A DNA stretch of 64,000 nt, taken from NCBI RefSeq assembly GCF_000014285.2, contig NC_008343.2, forward strand, positions 2,644,435 to 2,708,434, in the 5' to 3' direction. This stretch comes from Granulibacter bethesdensis CGDNIH1. GTDB taxonomy: Bacteria; Pseudomonadota; Alphaproteobacteria; Acetobacterales; Acetobacteraceae. Made by a program: the position numbers and the translations under genes. How positions within the stretch are numbered: the first letter of the stretch is position 1; each line of letters begins with the position of its first letter. A model generated the notes under the pieces. That model did not search any database. It saw nothing but the letters and a program-made list of their open reading frames with translations, and was not told the origin of the DNA. This document shows, piece after piece, positions 1 through 7,983 of this stretch.

Positions 1-1724
1 CAATCCAGCAGATAGCGAATCACAGATGGATCACGCAGCCCATCATCGCTCATGGATTGAAGTCTTTTCCTTAGAATACTTAGAAGTGTCTGTTCCTGTG
101 CGACTCCGTCCAGCACAAGCGTATCAAGAACACCGAACACGGAATTACCGATCAGATAATACCCGATCAGCTGCGGCCCCAATGCGGCATCAATGATATT
201 GTCTGTCCATCGTCCCAACTCTGGCACGTAAGTTCGCAGAGTCTCGATCATATCGGTTGCAATGGCCGTGCCCTGACAATCACGGAACCAGGCCTGTTCG
301 GGCCATCCATTCCGCAGACCAAGCACGACATTCTGCTGATGGGCACTCATCATCACACCATGACGGGCATGGAGATACAGTACCGGTTCCATCAGAATAG
401 AGAGAAAACGGCGAAACCACTCCTCCGCAACATCGGACTGGCTGCGTTTATCGCGTGTAGCGATCATACGGATGATATGGCCGATTCTACTGGGAGCATA
501 CCTGTCGAACAGATCATCCTGACAAAGCGTCGCAAGCATCGCGGCATGACGACCACCCGCATATACGCCCTCTGCTTGATCGGCAAAAGGATTGTCCCTG
601 AATACAACGGAGCTTTCGACCAGAACCTTCCCATCAGGCCCTTTCAGCGACAAATGGGCTGGTTCTTCAATCACTGAAAAACCCTGATAGCGGGCAAAGA
701 CATCCTGCCCGACCGGACCACGCAACAGACGCGCCAGATGCAGGCCGCGATCAAGCTCACGCGGCAAAATTGTACGGATCGAATTGGTAATCCGCATCGA
801 AAGCGAGAATTTCATCATCAATGGAGACTGCGCACTCCATAGACTGCGCAGGGATGCAGTTGCACGGAATTGCGGCCCCATGATACCGAGATCACGAAGT
901 CGATCCTCCATGCGCAGACTGGCAAGTTCGGGCAGGCACAAAAGATGACCGGCTTGCCAGGGATGAACCGGCAACAAGGTCCAGCCTCCCGGAACGGCAT
1001 GCAGTGCTTCCTGACCGGCATCGGTCGATGCAAGCATCTCTTTCAGCAGGGATTGTATGTCGGCCACGTGAACACTGTCGCCAATCATATGATCCGGATG
1101 GACTGCGAACCAGCGTAACGCGAAGCTGTTGCCGTGATCAGGCCCATACGCCGCATCTTCACTTTCAGAGAGGCCTTCACGGAATTTGGGTGCGGGATGA
1201 AACGGATGACCCAGGATCAGCCCCTGTTCCGCCGTGATAAAATCAGGCACCCTGTCTGCCTGATCATCTGTTCTATAGTGATGACTGAGCAAGGCGGCTG
1301 AGACACGTTCGGCACTGTCCATCACGCGTTTTCGGAAAGTCATCCTGGTCGGCAGTGATGCCGTCTGTGCAAAGGCCGTGTGATCCAGCAGAAGATCCAG
1401 CAGCAAACGCACATCCACCGATCGGATGGCACCATGGCGCCTCAGCAAAGGCGGCCCCGCAAATCTGAAACGCCCGGTTTCAGTGGACGCGGCAAGCGGC
1501 AGCAGCAACTCCCCTTCCTGCAACAGAAGGGGAACTGAAATCGCACCTGCCGGACAATGCATATGCGCACCACATCGTGATGCAGCTTCCTGCGGATCGA
1601 GCTTTTTCCAGCCGCGCCATTCACGCAGCAAACCGTTCAGCAATGTCGTCGTCGCCATTCCGGCCTCAAAGTGACGACGTTCAATGCATGCTGACGTATC
1701 GCGGGTTTCCATGGCTTCCAGCAC
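1..1724 (-). CDS. IucA/IucC-family NIS siderophore synthetase (partial, C-terminus outside window)
   Basis: Translating the minus strand gives an uninterrupted frame of about 574 codons that runs off the left edge. It carries the family's ATP/substrate motifs: GHPFHPAPKFREG near residue 170, a later MKFSLSMRITNSIRTILPREL-like stretch, and an HQQN motif. NIS synthetases condense citrate or another carboxylate with amines or alcohols to build siderophores in the cytoplasm. I chose the GTG at 1724 because AAGGG lies 8 nt upstream; an ATG at 1712 is the alternative. The family is usually about 600 residues, so little is missing. It is divergent from an MFS exporter and a FhuF-like reductase, and a Fur-like box lies between. 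The siderophore made cannot be told from this. Confidence 0.9.
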   Translation of the reverse strand, partial: MLEAMETRDTSACIERRHFEAGMATTTLLNGLLREWRGWKKLDPQEAASRCGAHMHCPAGAISVPLLLQEGELLLPLAASTETGRFRFAGPPLLRRHGAIRSVDVRLLLDLLLDHTAFAQTASLPTRMTFRKRVMDSAERVSAALLSHHYRTDDQADRVPDFITAEQGLILGHPFHPAPKFREGLSESEDAAYGPDHGNSFALRWFAVHPDHMIGDSVHVADIQSLLKEMLASTDAGQEALHAVPGGWTLLPVHPWQAGHLLCLPELASLRMEDRLRDLGIMGPQFRATASLRSLWSAQSPLMMKFSLSMRITNSIRTILPRELDRGLHLARLLRGPVGQDVFARYQGFSVIEEPAHLSLKGPDGKVLVESSVVFRDNPFADQAEGVYAGGRHAAMLATLCQDDLFDRYAPSRIGHIIRMIATRDKRSQSDVAEEWFRRFLSILMEPVLYLHARHGVMMSAHQQNVVLGLRNGWPEQAWFRDCQGTAIATDMIETLRTYVPELGRWTDNIIDAALGPQLIGYYLIGNSVFGVLDTLVLDGVAQEQTLLSILRKRLQSMSDDGLRDPSVIRYLLD

Positions 1725-1787
1725 AGGCGTTTCCCTTTCTGTTGCATATCGTGCCGCTTTGCGGAGAATCACCTTGCGGCATATTGC

Positions 1788-1806
1788 AATTGATATTCAT
1801 TCCTAA
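1788..1806. promoter_or_regulatory. Putative Fur box in the divergent siderophore promoter region
   Basis: The stretch ATTGATATTCATTCC matches 11 of 16 aligned positions of the classical GATAATGATAATCATTATC Fur consensus. It sits between the synthetase (start 1724) and the exporter (start 1819), so it could control both. Alphaproteobacterial iron regulators (Fur/Mur, Irr, RirA) differ in preference; which one binds is inference. Confidence 0.45.
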
Positions 1807-1818
1807 TTTAATGCTGAA

Positions 1819-3102
1819 ATGCAACCCCGGAACACCTCCCTCTCTGCGGGCATCAGCCCTGCTGATCCGGCATCGCCCGATGCGATCACTTTGTCGTGCG
1901 CAGATCGCCTCGGCTTTGCTTCGCTTGTCTGCTGTGTAGGGCTGACACAATCATCACTGATTGCATTTTTGCCGATTTTATCGACCAAAACAGGATTATC
2001 GGTTCTGTCACTCGGTATTGTTACCAGTTGTGGAATGCTGGCCATGCTTGGTGGTGCGCCTCTGGCCGGATGGCTGAGCGATCGGGCGGGTCGACGACAG
2101 ACTTTGATGGTCTGCCTTGCTATTTTCTGCGTAGCCCAGCTTTTTCTGGCGGCCATTGTATCGGCTGCGATGAACGGGACTTTATCCCCCTCACTCTGTC
2201 TCTCACTGTTGATGATATGCCGCCTGTTACATGGCATTGCGACAGGCGGCCTGCTTCCAGTGGCACAGGCATGGGTCGCCGATCTGACCGGAATTCAAGG
2301 CCGTATGGCGGGACTTGCAGCCATCAGTGCCGGGTTCAGTGCCGGGCGGCTGGCGGGGCCGTTGCTGGTCTCGGTCACTTTACCACTGGGGGCCACGATG
2401 CCGCTCTGGGTCATGGCGCTGCTGCCATTGCCGCTCGGCAGCATCCTGTTGCACCGCCCGCCCCCGGAAAGCCGTCATAGGAACATCCGGCCCCGATCAG
2501 GGGCTGCCTGCTGGCGCAATCCGGCGATTCTGCGGTTGCTGATATTGGCCGCCATCGTCAACATTGCTTTTGGCACCCTGCATTTCGTGCTTGGCCCCTT
2601 GTTCCAGCAAAGGCTGGGCTGGACTGCACAGATGGCAGGAATCAGGCTGGGCTGGATCACCGCCCTGATGGCAGCCCTGATGCTGGCAAACCAGATGAGC
2701 GTCATTCCCCGGCTGACCGCATGGCCCCGGCACACTCTGGCGGTTGGCATAGCCGTGATCTGGCTCTCCGCACTCTGTCTGACCTGCGGGCAGAGCGTGT
2801 GGAGTCTCGGGGCCGGTGTCTGTCTGCTCGGGCAAGGGCTGGCCTTATCGGGTCCGGCCTGCACGGCCCTGGTCAGCATTGCTGCCGGAGGAAGACAGGG
2901 GGCCGCCTCCGGGCTGTTATCCTCCGTTCTGACGCTGGGATATGCTGCGGGAGCCACGCTGGGCGGTTTTCTGTTCACTTTGGGGGATACATGGCCCGCG
3001 ATGACCGCACTGGTGATCCTGCCGCTGATCCTGCCGTTTTTCCCGCTCCGGGAATCATGGACAAAGCTGTCCGATGAGCGGCAGATAGCAAGCGATGCGT
3101 AA
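1819..3102 (+). CDS. MFS transporter, probable siderophore exporter
   Basis: 427 residues with repeated hydrophobic segments typical of 12-helix major facilitator proteins. The loop 2-3 signature GWLSDRAGRRQ (about residues 84-94) is the classical MFS motif A. It is an inner-membrane carrier, probably driven by the proton gradient. Position, divergent from a NIS synthetase and overlapping a FhuF-like gene by 8 bp, suggests it exports the siderophore. No strong ribosome binding site precedes the ATG at 1819, so a start a little downstream is possible; the first 25 residues are not membrane-like. The substrate is inferred from context only. Confidence 0.85.
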   Translation: MQPRNTSLSAGISPADPASPDAITLSCADRLGFASLVCCVGLTQSSLIAFLPILSTKTGLSVLSLGIVTSCGMLAMLGGAPLAGWLSDRAGRRQTLMVCLAIFCVAQLFLAAIVSAAMNGTLSPSLCLSLLMICRLLHGIATGGLLPVAQAWVADLTGIQGRMAGLAAISAGFSAGRLAGPLLVSVTLPLGATMPLWVMALLPLPLGSILLHRPPPESRHRNIRPRSGAACWRNPAILRLLILAAIVNIAFGTLHFVLGPLFQQRLGWTAQMAGIRLGWITALMAALMLANQMSVIPRLTAWPRHTLAVGIAVIWLSALCLTCGQSVWSLGAGVCLLGQGLALSGPACTALVSIAAGGRQGAASGLLSSVLTLGYAAGATLGGFLFTLGDTWPAMTALVILPLILPFFPLRESWTKLSDERQIASDA

Positions 3103-3853
3103 AGACGAAGACATAGCGGCATGGTGCGAGGCGCGTATGGCCTCTCCCGCCGGGTTTTCTCCGGCAGATGGCGTGGACGTTTCCCTGCTGACACGGCGGG
3201 AGACACTGGCCCCCGGTGTAGAGCGATTCGCCAAAACCCTGCCGGCAGGCGCCGATCCACGTGCCATCGGATCACTCTGGAGCAAGGCCTATACGCGGGC
3301 CGTGCTGCCGCCGCTGTTTATTCTGGCTATTCGGGACGGACGCAACGCTCTCGATCCCGCACAGACCGCGCCACCCGGACTGGTTCTGCTCAAGGATCGC
3401 CCGGATCAGCTGGCGCTGGATGCGGCCACCCTGCCACGTCAAACGCCTGAGCAGATCATGACCATCGCGCTGGGGCAACATATGCAAAGCGTGTTCATCG
3501 CGTTGCGGGACTGCACCGGCCTTTCTCCACGCGTGGCATGGTCCAATGCAGGCAACATGGCCGATTTCCTGTTCCGACGTATGGCCGAAACGCCATCATT
3601 GGCCGATCAGGCCGCACAATATGAGGCCCTGATCATGGAGCCACGGCAGACCCCGTGGTTTCCACACCAGAACTGGCTGCATGCACCGTTGCGAACCGTT
3701 TCCGTCATGCTGGACGGAGAAGCGATTCCGCTGCGCCAGCGCCGGATCTGCTGTCTGCGAGACAAGGTGCCGGGCATGACACTTTGCTCTACCTGCCCCA
3801 GATTATCGGAGGAAGAGCGCCGCGCGCTGGTCGGTCAACGCCACCGCCATTGA
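3095..3853 (+). CDS. FhuF-like siderophore-iron reductase, [2Fe-2S] protein
   Basis: 252 residues. The C-terminus has the FhuF cluster-binding pattern: Cys219-Cys220, ten residues, then Cys231-x2-Cys234 (ICCLRD...LCSTCPR). FhuF-type proteins reduce ferric siderophores in the cytoplasm to release ferrous iron. The start overlaps the last 8 bp of the exporter gene, so the two are probably translationally coupled. Together with the adjacent synthetase this gives a make, export and iron-release set; no TonB-dependent receptor or periplasmic binding protein is visible in the window, though one may lie left of position 1. Confidence 0.85.
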   Translation: MRKDEDIAAWCEARMASPAGFSPADGVDVSLLTRRETLAPGVERFAKTLPAGADPRAIGSLWSKAYTRAVLPPLFILAIRDGRNALDPAQTAPPGLVLLKDRPDQLALDAATLPRQTPEQIMTIALGQHMQSVFIALRDCTGLSPRVAWSNAGNMADFLFRRMAETPSLADQAAQYEALIMEPRQTPWFPHQNWLHAPLRTVSVMLDGEAIPLRQRRICCLRDKVPGMTLCSTCPRLSEEERRALVGQRHRH

Positions 3854-3872
3854 TCCTGTCCGCAGACATTTG

Positions 3873-4043
3873 TCAGGAAGGCGAAGGATAATGAGCCGCC
3901 GTTTCCAGAGCATGCTCCTCACCCCCTGTTGCATCAGGGGTGCCAAACTGCAGAGTATCGTCCAGTAATCGTGGCTCAGCTGGCCGGTTTGCAGCCATCA
4001 GGCTGACAAGAGTGGCAGTGCCAAGTGAAAAAGTGCGTTCCAT
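3873..4043 (-). CDS. Small hypothetical protein (56 aa) downstream of a Fur-like box
   Basis: A minus-strand frame starts at an ATG (complement of 4041-4043) with GGAG six bases upstream, and ends at TGA at 3873. The product starts MERTFSLGTATLVSLMAANR and ends HYPSPS. It has a short, mildly hydrophobic N-terminus, an acidic middle, no cysteine and no family I recognise. It converges on the FhuF-like gene with a 19-bp gap. A strong Fur-box-like site lies 35-53 bp upstream of its start, so it may be an iron-regulated small protein. It could also be chance: the frame is short and the N-terminus is only weakly signal-like. Confidence 0.45.
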   Translation of the reverse strand: MERTFSLGTATLVSLMAANRPAEPRLLDDTLQFGTPDATGGEEHALETAAHYPSPS

Positions 4044-4077
4044 CACACGCTCCAGCCGGTGATCTGCCGAGTATGTC

Positions 4078-4096
4078 GATAATGATAGTGATTCGC
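4078..4096. promoter_or_regulatory. Fur-box-like site in the 3854-4271 spacer
   Basis: GATAATGATAGTGATTCGC matches the Fur consensus GATAATGATAATCATTATC closely, with its first ten bases identical. It lies 35 bp upstream of the 56-codon minus-strand ORF and 176 bp upstream of the HyfB-like gene. Apart from this site and the small ORF, the spacer 3854-4271 holds only a probable ribosome binding site (AAGGGG at 4259-4264) for the gene at 4272. Confidence 0.55.
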
Positions 4097-4271
4097 AACT
4101 AAAGACTGCTGGACCGGCGGTAAAAAGGGAAATAGCCGTCTCGGCCCCTGTCCCGCTAAATTCAACAGGAAGACGCTTCCGTGATGGCGAGGCTCCCGGC
4201 TATGTTTTTGCGGTGATCACATGCACCGTTTTTCAATCGCGCCCGACCTGCCCCTGTAAAGGGGTGTAGGC

Positions 4272-6362
4272 ATGGCCATTCTGCCCATCCTGCTCTGCGC
4301 CGCCACCTGCCTGGGACTGGCGGGGGAAAGGCTGATGGCTGCACCACCGCGGCAGGATCGTCGGATTCTGCCGGCCCGGCTGAGGCGGCTGGTGCTGTGC
4401 CATATCGTGCTGTGTGCCATGGGGGGTCTATCCTGCCTGTCTGTTCTGCTCGGGGGCGCTTCATGGAATGGAACAGCATGGGTTGGGGGCGCCTTGCCCG
4501 CGCTGGTATCGGATACCATTGCCCTGCGTCTGGGGCTGGACGGATTTTCCGCCTTTACAGCGCTGGCCGGATTTTGTGCGCTCGGGCTGGCCAGCGCCAC
4601 CGGGCTGGATCGACCCGGAGGAGCAGCCACGCGGCTGGCCTTTGTAACAGCCGCGTTGATGCTGACCGTCATGGCGGCCGATGTCATGACACTGGCAGGG
4701 GGCATCGCTTTGCTTTTCGTTGCCCTGTGGGCCTGCCCCACGCATGACGGGGCATCCCCTGACACGGAAACGAACACGTCCAACCCGGCCCATACCGCGC
4801 CCCATTCGGGGAATGCGGCTGCCATTGTGGGAATTCCGCTGCTGATCATCTCTACGGTCATGCTGATGCAGCACGCCTCTCCCGCAGATGGGGGTCCGGT
4901 ACAGGCCGTCGGGTCAGCCCGGCCGCTGGTCTGGATTGCCCTGTTACTGCTGACCATCCTCGTTCTGACGACGATGGTTGCCCTGCGCACGCCTTCCTCC
5001 GGGCGATCCCGGATCGTGACGGAGAAGCACCCTTCCGGGTTGGAACCGACCGCCCCGGACCTTGCTGCCATCACCCTTGCTTTGCCAGTACAGCGCAGCC
5101 CGGCACCGAGCCTCGCCACTCCGGCGCAGATCGTCCGGCCCGCCTTGCAGGTGATTGTGCCGGTTTACCTGCTCGGACGGCTGGGACTCGACTTCCTGCG
5201 TGAGGCTGCGGGACCAGGAGAGAGCACTCCCCTGATGCTGGCCGGAGCGATTCTGGCCATGGCCGGTGGAATCGGCACCTTGCGGGGACGCAGCATTGGC
5301 CGCTGCGTGACCGGAATGGCGGACAGTCAGACCGGCCTTGCGATTCTGGGCTGTGGGCTGGCCGTAGCCGCCATGGCGGTTGATCTGCCCGATCTTGCCA
5401 GCCTTTCCCTGGCTTCCGCCCTGATCATCGTCCTGTCCGCCGCCCTGCTGATGCCAGTGCTGGCAACCGGGGCCACATTGATCGAGGAAGGGGCCGGCAC
5501 CACCATGCTGGACCGGCTTGGCGGCATCATCATCGGGATGCCACGCATCGCCCTGCTGACCGGCGGAGCCTGCCTGGCCAGCGCAATGCTGCCGCCTTCT
5601 CCGCTTTATGCCGGGCGCTGGATGCTGGTTCAGGCCCTGATCGGCGGCCAGAGAATTCAGGATGCCGGTCTGGATGCCTTGCTGACGCTCGGACTGGTCG
5701 CCACGGCGCTGGCCTCGGCGTTGGGGATGGTGGCAGTACTGCGCGTGCTCTGCATCGCCATTCTCGGCCGCCCCCGTGCGCCACGGGCTGCCGCCAGCAC
5801 GGAACCGCGCCGTCCCGCCGGGCTGCGGGCCATGCAGGCAGGGCTTGCGGCCTGTATCGTGGCAGGGCTGATCCCGGGCCCTGTGCTGCACCTTCTGCAC
5901 GGGGCGCTGGCGGCGCTGTGCGGTCATACCATGGATGATCGGACTGGCTGGATCGGTATCAGCGCGCAGGTCGATAGTATGCTGAGCTATACCCCGCTGT
6001 GGATCGCGCTGGCATTGATCTGCGGCACCGTCCTGCTGCTGCGCTTCCTGCACGGGCGACGCAGCACGACCCGCAATGCCGTGCCATGGAATGATGGCGA
6101 TGCGCCGCCGCCGCCCTGGCTGCCCTTCGGCGATCCAGCCACCCAGCCTGACCCTGATTCGGTGGCCGATACTTTTCTGGCCCCGCTGCCGCCTCTGAAA
6201 CCCATCCCGCCGGCCCTGTCCGGCCTGCCTTCACGGCTGTGGATGATGCTGACAGCCACGCTGGGCCGGGCAGAACGTTTCATACCGGCCGGGGCCTCTT
6301 TCGGGCTGCTGGCAGTGCTCTGTCTGTTGCTGGCCATGGCCGCTCTGGAGGCACGGCCATGA
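4272..6362 (+). CDS. HyfB-like (complex I NuoL/antiporter-type) membrane subunit
   Basis: 696 residues, close to the usual HyfB length of about 670, and almost entirely hydrophobic helices, with a polar loop near residues 235-265 and a second polar stretch near 590-640. The assignment rests on length, topology and the gene order that follows (C, E, F, G, I-like). AAGGGG about 7 nt before the ATG supports the start. In the family, conserved membrane lysines and a PFHxWLP motif carry protons; I see no such motif here, and lysine is nearly absent (one in the first polar loop, one in the C-terminal polar region). The stop overlaps the next start (ATGA). The protein is therefore a divergent relative whose proton pathway may be lost or altered. 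Confidence 0.7.
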   Translation: MAILPILLCAATCLGLAGERLMAAPPRQDRRILPARLRRLVLCHIVLCAMGGLSCLSVLLGGASWNGTAWVGGALPALVSDTIALRLGLDGFSAFTALAGFCALGLASATGLDRPGGAATRLAFVTAALMLTVMAADVMTLAGGIALLFVALWACPTHDGASPDTETNTSNPAHTAPHSGNAAAIVGIPLLIISTVMLMQHASPADGGPVQAVGSARPLVWIALLLLTILVLTTMVALRTPSSGRSRIVTEKHPSGLEPTAPDLAAITLALPVQRSPAPSLATPAQIVRPALQVIVPVYLLGRLGLDFLREAAGPGESTPLMLAGAILAMAGGIGTLRGRSIGRCVTGMADSQTGLAILGCGLAVAAMAVDLPDLASLSLASALIIVLSAALLMPVLATGATLIEEGAGTTMLDRLGGIIIGMPRIALLTGGACLASAMLPPSPLYAGRWMLVQALIGGQRIQDAGLDALLTLGLVATALASALGMVAVLRVLCIAILGRPRAPRAAASTEPRRPAGLRAMQAGLAACIVAGLIPGPVLHLLHGALAALCGHTMDDRTGWIGISAQVDSMLSYTPLWIALALICGTVLLLRFLHGRRSTTRNAVPWNDGDAPPPPWLPFGDPATQPDPDSVADTFLAPLPPLKPIPPALSGLPSRLWMMLTATLGRAERFIPAGASFGLLAVLCLLLAMAALEARP

Positions 6363-7285
6363 CGGGAAGTATCTCGGGAAGCTTCTTTTCCCCCGCCCTG
6401 CATATCCTGCTGCTGGCCCTGCTGGCACCGCTGGTGTCCGGGATCATCACCAGCATCCGCATCCGGGCCAATGGCGGCGGCTGGCTGTCGCCCGCAGCGC
6501 CTTACACATGGCTCCGGGCGACGATGAAACACGGCATCGTCATTCCCGCACAGGCAACCAGCCTGTTCATGGTCCTGCCATGCGTCTCCCTGATTGCAAC
6601 CGCGCTGGCCGCTTTCCTGACGCCTTCCTTTCTGATCGACGGCCCTGTGACCGGAGAAGGCGACGCCATCCTCATCCTGGGCCTGCTGTCACTGTCCCTG
6701 ATCGCCAGAATGATGGGGAGCATGGATACGGGGCTGAGCCAGAACAGCATTGGCACGCTGCGACAGGGTGGAGAGGGTCTGTGGATGGAGCTGATTGTGA
6801 CCCTCAGCCTCTCCGCCCTGACGATGCTGGGCGGAAACCCGGTCCTGACAGCCCTGCATACGACCGGGATGATGTCCGGTGGAATCTTGCTGACCTCATT
6901 GCTGCTGCTGCCCGGCCTGTGCCTTGCCGCGCTGGCAGGCGCAGGGATGTTGCGCACGCCATCCGATGACATGCCGCATCTCTCCGGCCCGCTGCTGGCC
7001 ATGGCTTCTTATGAACGGTCCCTGCGTCTGCTGACCTGGATCAGCGTCATGGCGGTCGTTTTTCTGCCTTTTGGCATGATCTCCCTTCAGGCCGGCCTCC
7101 TGCACTGGGGCCTCGCCATTCTGACATGGGGCGGCAAAATCCTGTTTCTGGCCGCTCTGCTGGGTCTGGCGCAGGCGCTGCTGCCTTTTCCGGCGGCTGG
7201 ACGGGGAGCTGCGTTCCTGCTGCTGGGCAGCGTCTTTACCCTTCTGGCCGTCCTGTGCCTTCTGGCGGGACAATATCCGGCATGA
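6359..7285 (+). CDS. HyfC-like (NuoH-type) membrane subunit
   Basis: 308 residues from the ATG that overlaps the previous stop (ATGA); a longer upstream frame exists but would run through the HyfB-like gene. The segment MDTGLSQNSIGTLRQGGEGLW corresponds to the LDTGxxFGGxGxSRE region of HyfC/HycD, and the N-terminal APLVSGIITSIRIR resembles the family's first helix and loop. In hydrogenase-4 and complex I this subunit anchors the catalytic arm to the membrane. About eight hydrophobic helices are visible. It is followed by another ATGA overlap. The quinone- or cluster-facing glutamate/arginine loop appears less conserved than usual. Confidence 0.7.
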   Translation: MTGSISGSFFSPALHILLLALLAPLVSGIITSIRIRANGGGWLSPAAPYTWLRATMKHGIVIPAQATSLFMVLPCVSLIATALAAFLTPSFLIDGPVTGEGDAILILGLLSLSLIARMMGSMDTGLSQNSIGTLRQGGEGLWMELIVTLSLSALTMLGGNPVLTALHTTGMMSGGILLTSLLLLPGLCLAALAGAGMLRTPSDDMPHLSGPLLAMASYERSLRLLTWISVMAVVFLPFGMISLQAGLLHWGLAILTWGGKILFLAALLGLAQALLPFPAAGRGAAFLLLGSVFTLLAVLCLLAGQYPA

Positions 7286-7983
7286 CCATCACACCCGGCA
7301 CCATTTTCATCCCGCTTCTGGCGATGATCCTGCTCTTCGCCATAATCGCCGCGCTCTGCACCCGGCTTCGGGCCGCGCGACAGGCGGTACTGGCTCAAGC
7401 CTTGCTGGTGACAATCGTGGCCGCGGTGAATGCCTCGTTGACGGCTTTCAGTCTGCCTGATCGCCCGGCCTGGCCCATGGCCGGAGTTGCCCTGACGGCG
7501 CTGCTGGCAGGATTGTTTCTGGGACACAGATGGCGGAGCAGGCCGCCTGCCCTGTCATCAGAACCGGATCTCAAAACCGGTCAGTCAACCCTGCCCGATA
7601 CAGTCTGGATGATGGGAACCGGCCTGATTATCGCCCTGGTCGTCTCCGGCGGCATCGGAGTGACGCCTGTTGTCTCTCACGCTCCGGTATCCGCCGCGAC
7701 TCTACCCATAGTCGTGCCCGATCCCGCAACGGTGATCGCCATCAGCCTGACGATGGGGATGCTGTCCCTGCTATGGCTGGCCCGAGATAGCAGGGTTGGT
7801 TTCCTCGGCACGGCCCTGCTTCAGGCCGGGCTGGCAATCGCACTGGTCATGAATGCGCTGGATACTCACCTGCTGATGCCGCTCTATGCCCTGCTGGGTC
7901 TGCTGCCCGCCCTGCTGACGGAAGAAGCCGTCCGCCTTCTGCGCCGGCGGGAAACACGGGCTGAGACGGAGGCTGCACCATGA
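7282..7983 (+). CDS. HyfE-like membrane subunit
   Basis: 233 residues made mostly of hydrophobic helices, with a polar loop around residues 90-110. The start is the ATG overlapping the preceding stop. HyfE proteins are small membrane subunits of hydrogenase-4, related to NuoK/MnhC. The assignment depends on gene order (between HyfC-like and HyfF-like genes), size and topology more than on individual motifs. The C-terminal part, ending in a leucine-rich helix and RRRETRAETEAAP, resembles the positively charged end of HyfE. It overlaps the next gene by ATGA, keeping the operon translationally coupled. Confidence 0.6.
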   Translation: MTITPGTIFIPLLAMILLFAIIAALCTRLRAARQAVLAQALLVTIVAAVNASLTAFSLPDRPAWPMAGVALTALLAGLFLGHRWRSRPPALSSEPDLKTGQSTLPDTVWMMGTGLIIALVVSGGIGVTPVVSHAPVSAATLPIVVPDPATVIAISLTMGMLSLLWLARDSRVGFLGTALLQAGLAIALVMNALDTHLLMPLYALLGLLPALLTEEAVRLLRRRETRAETEAAP

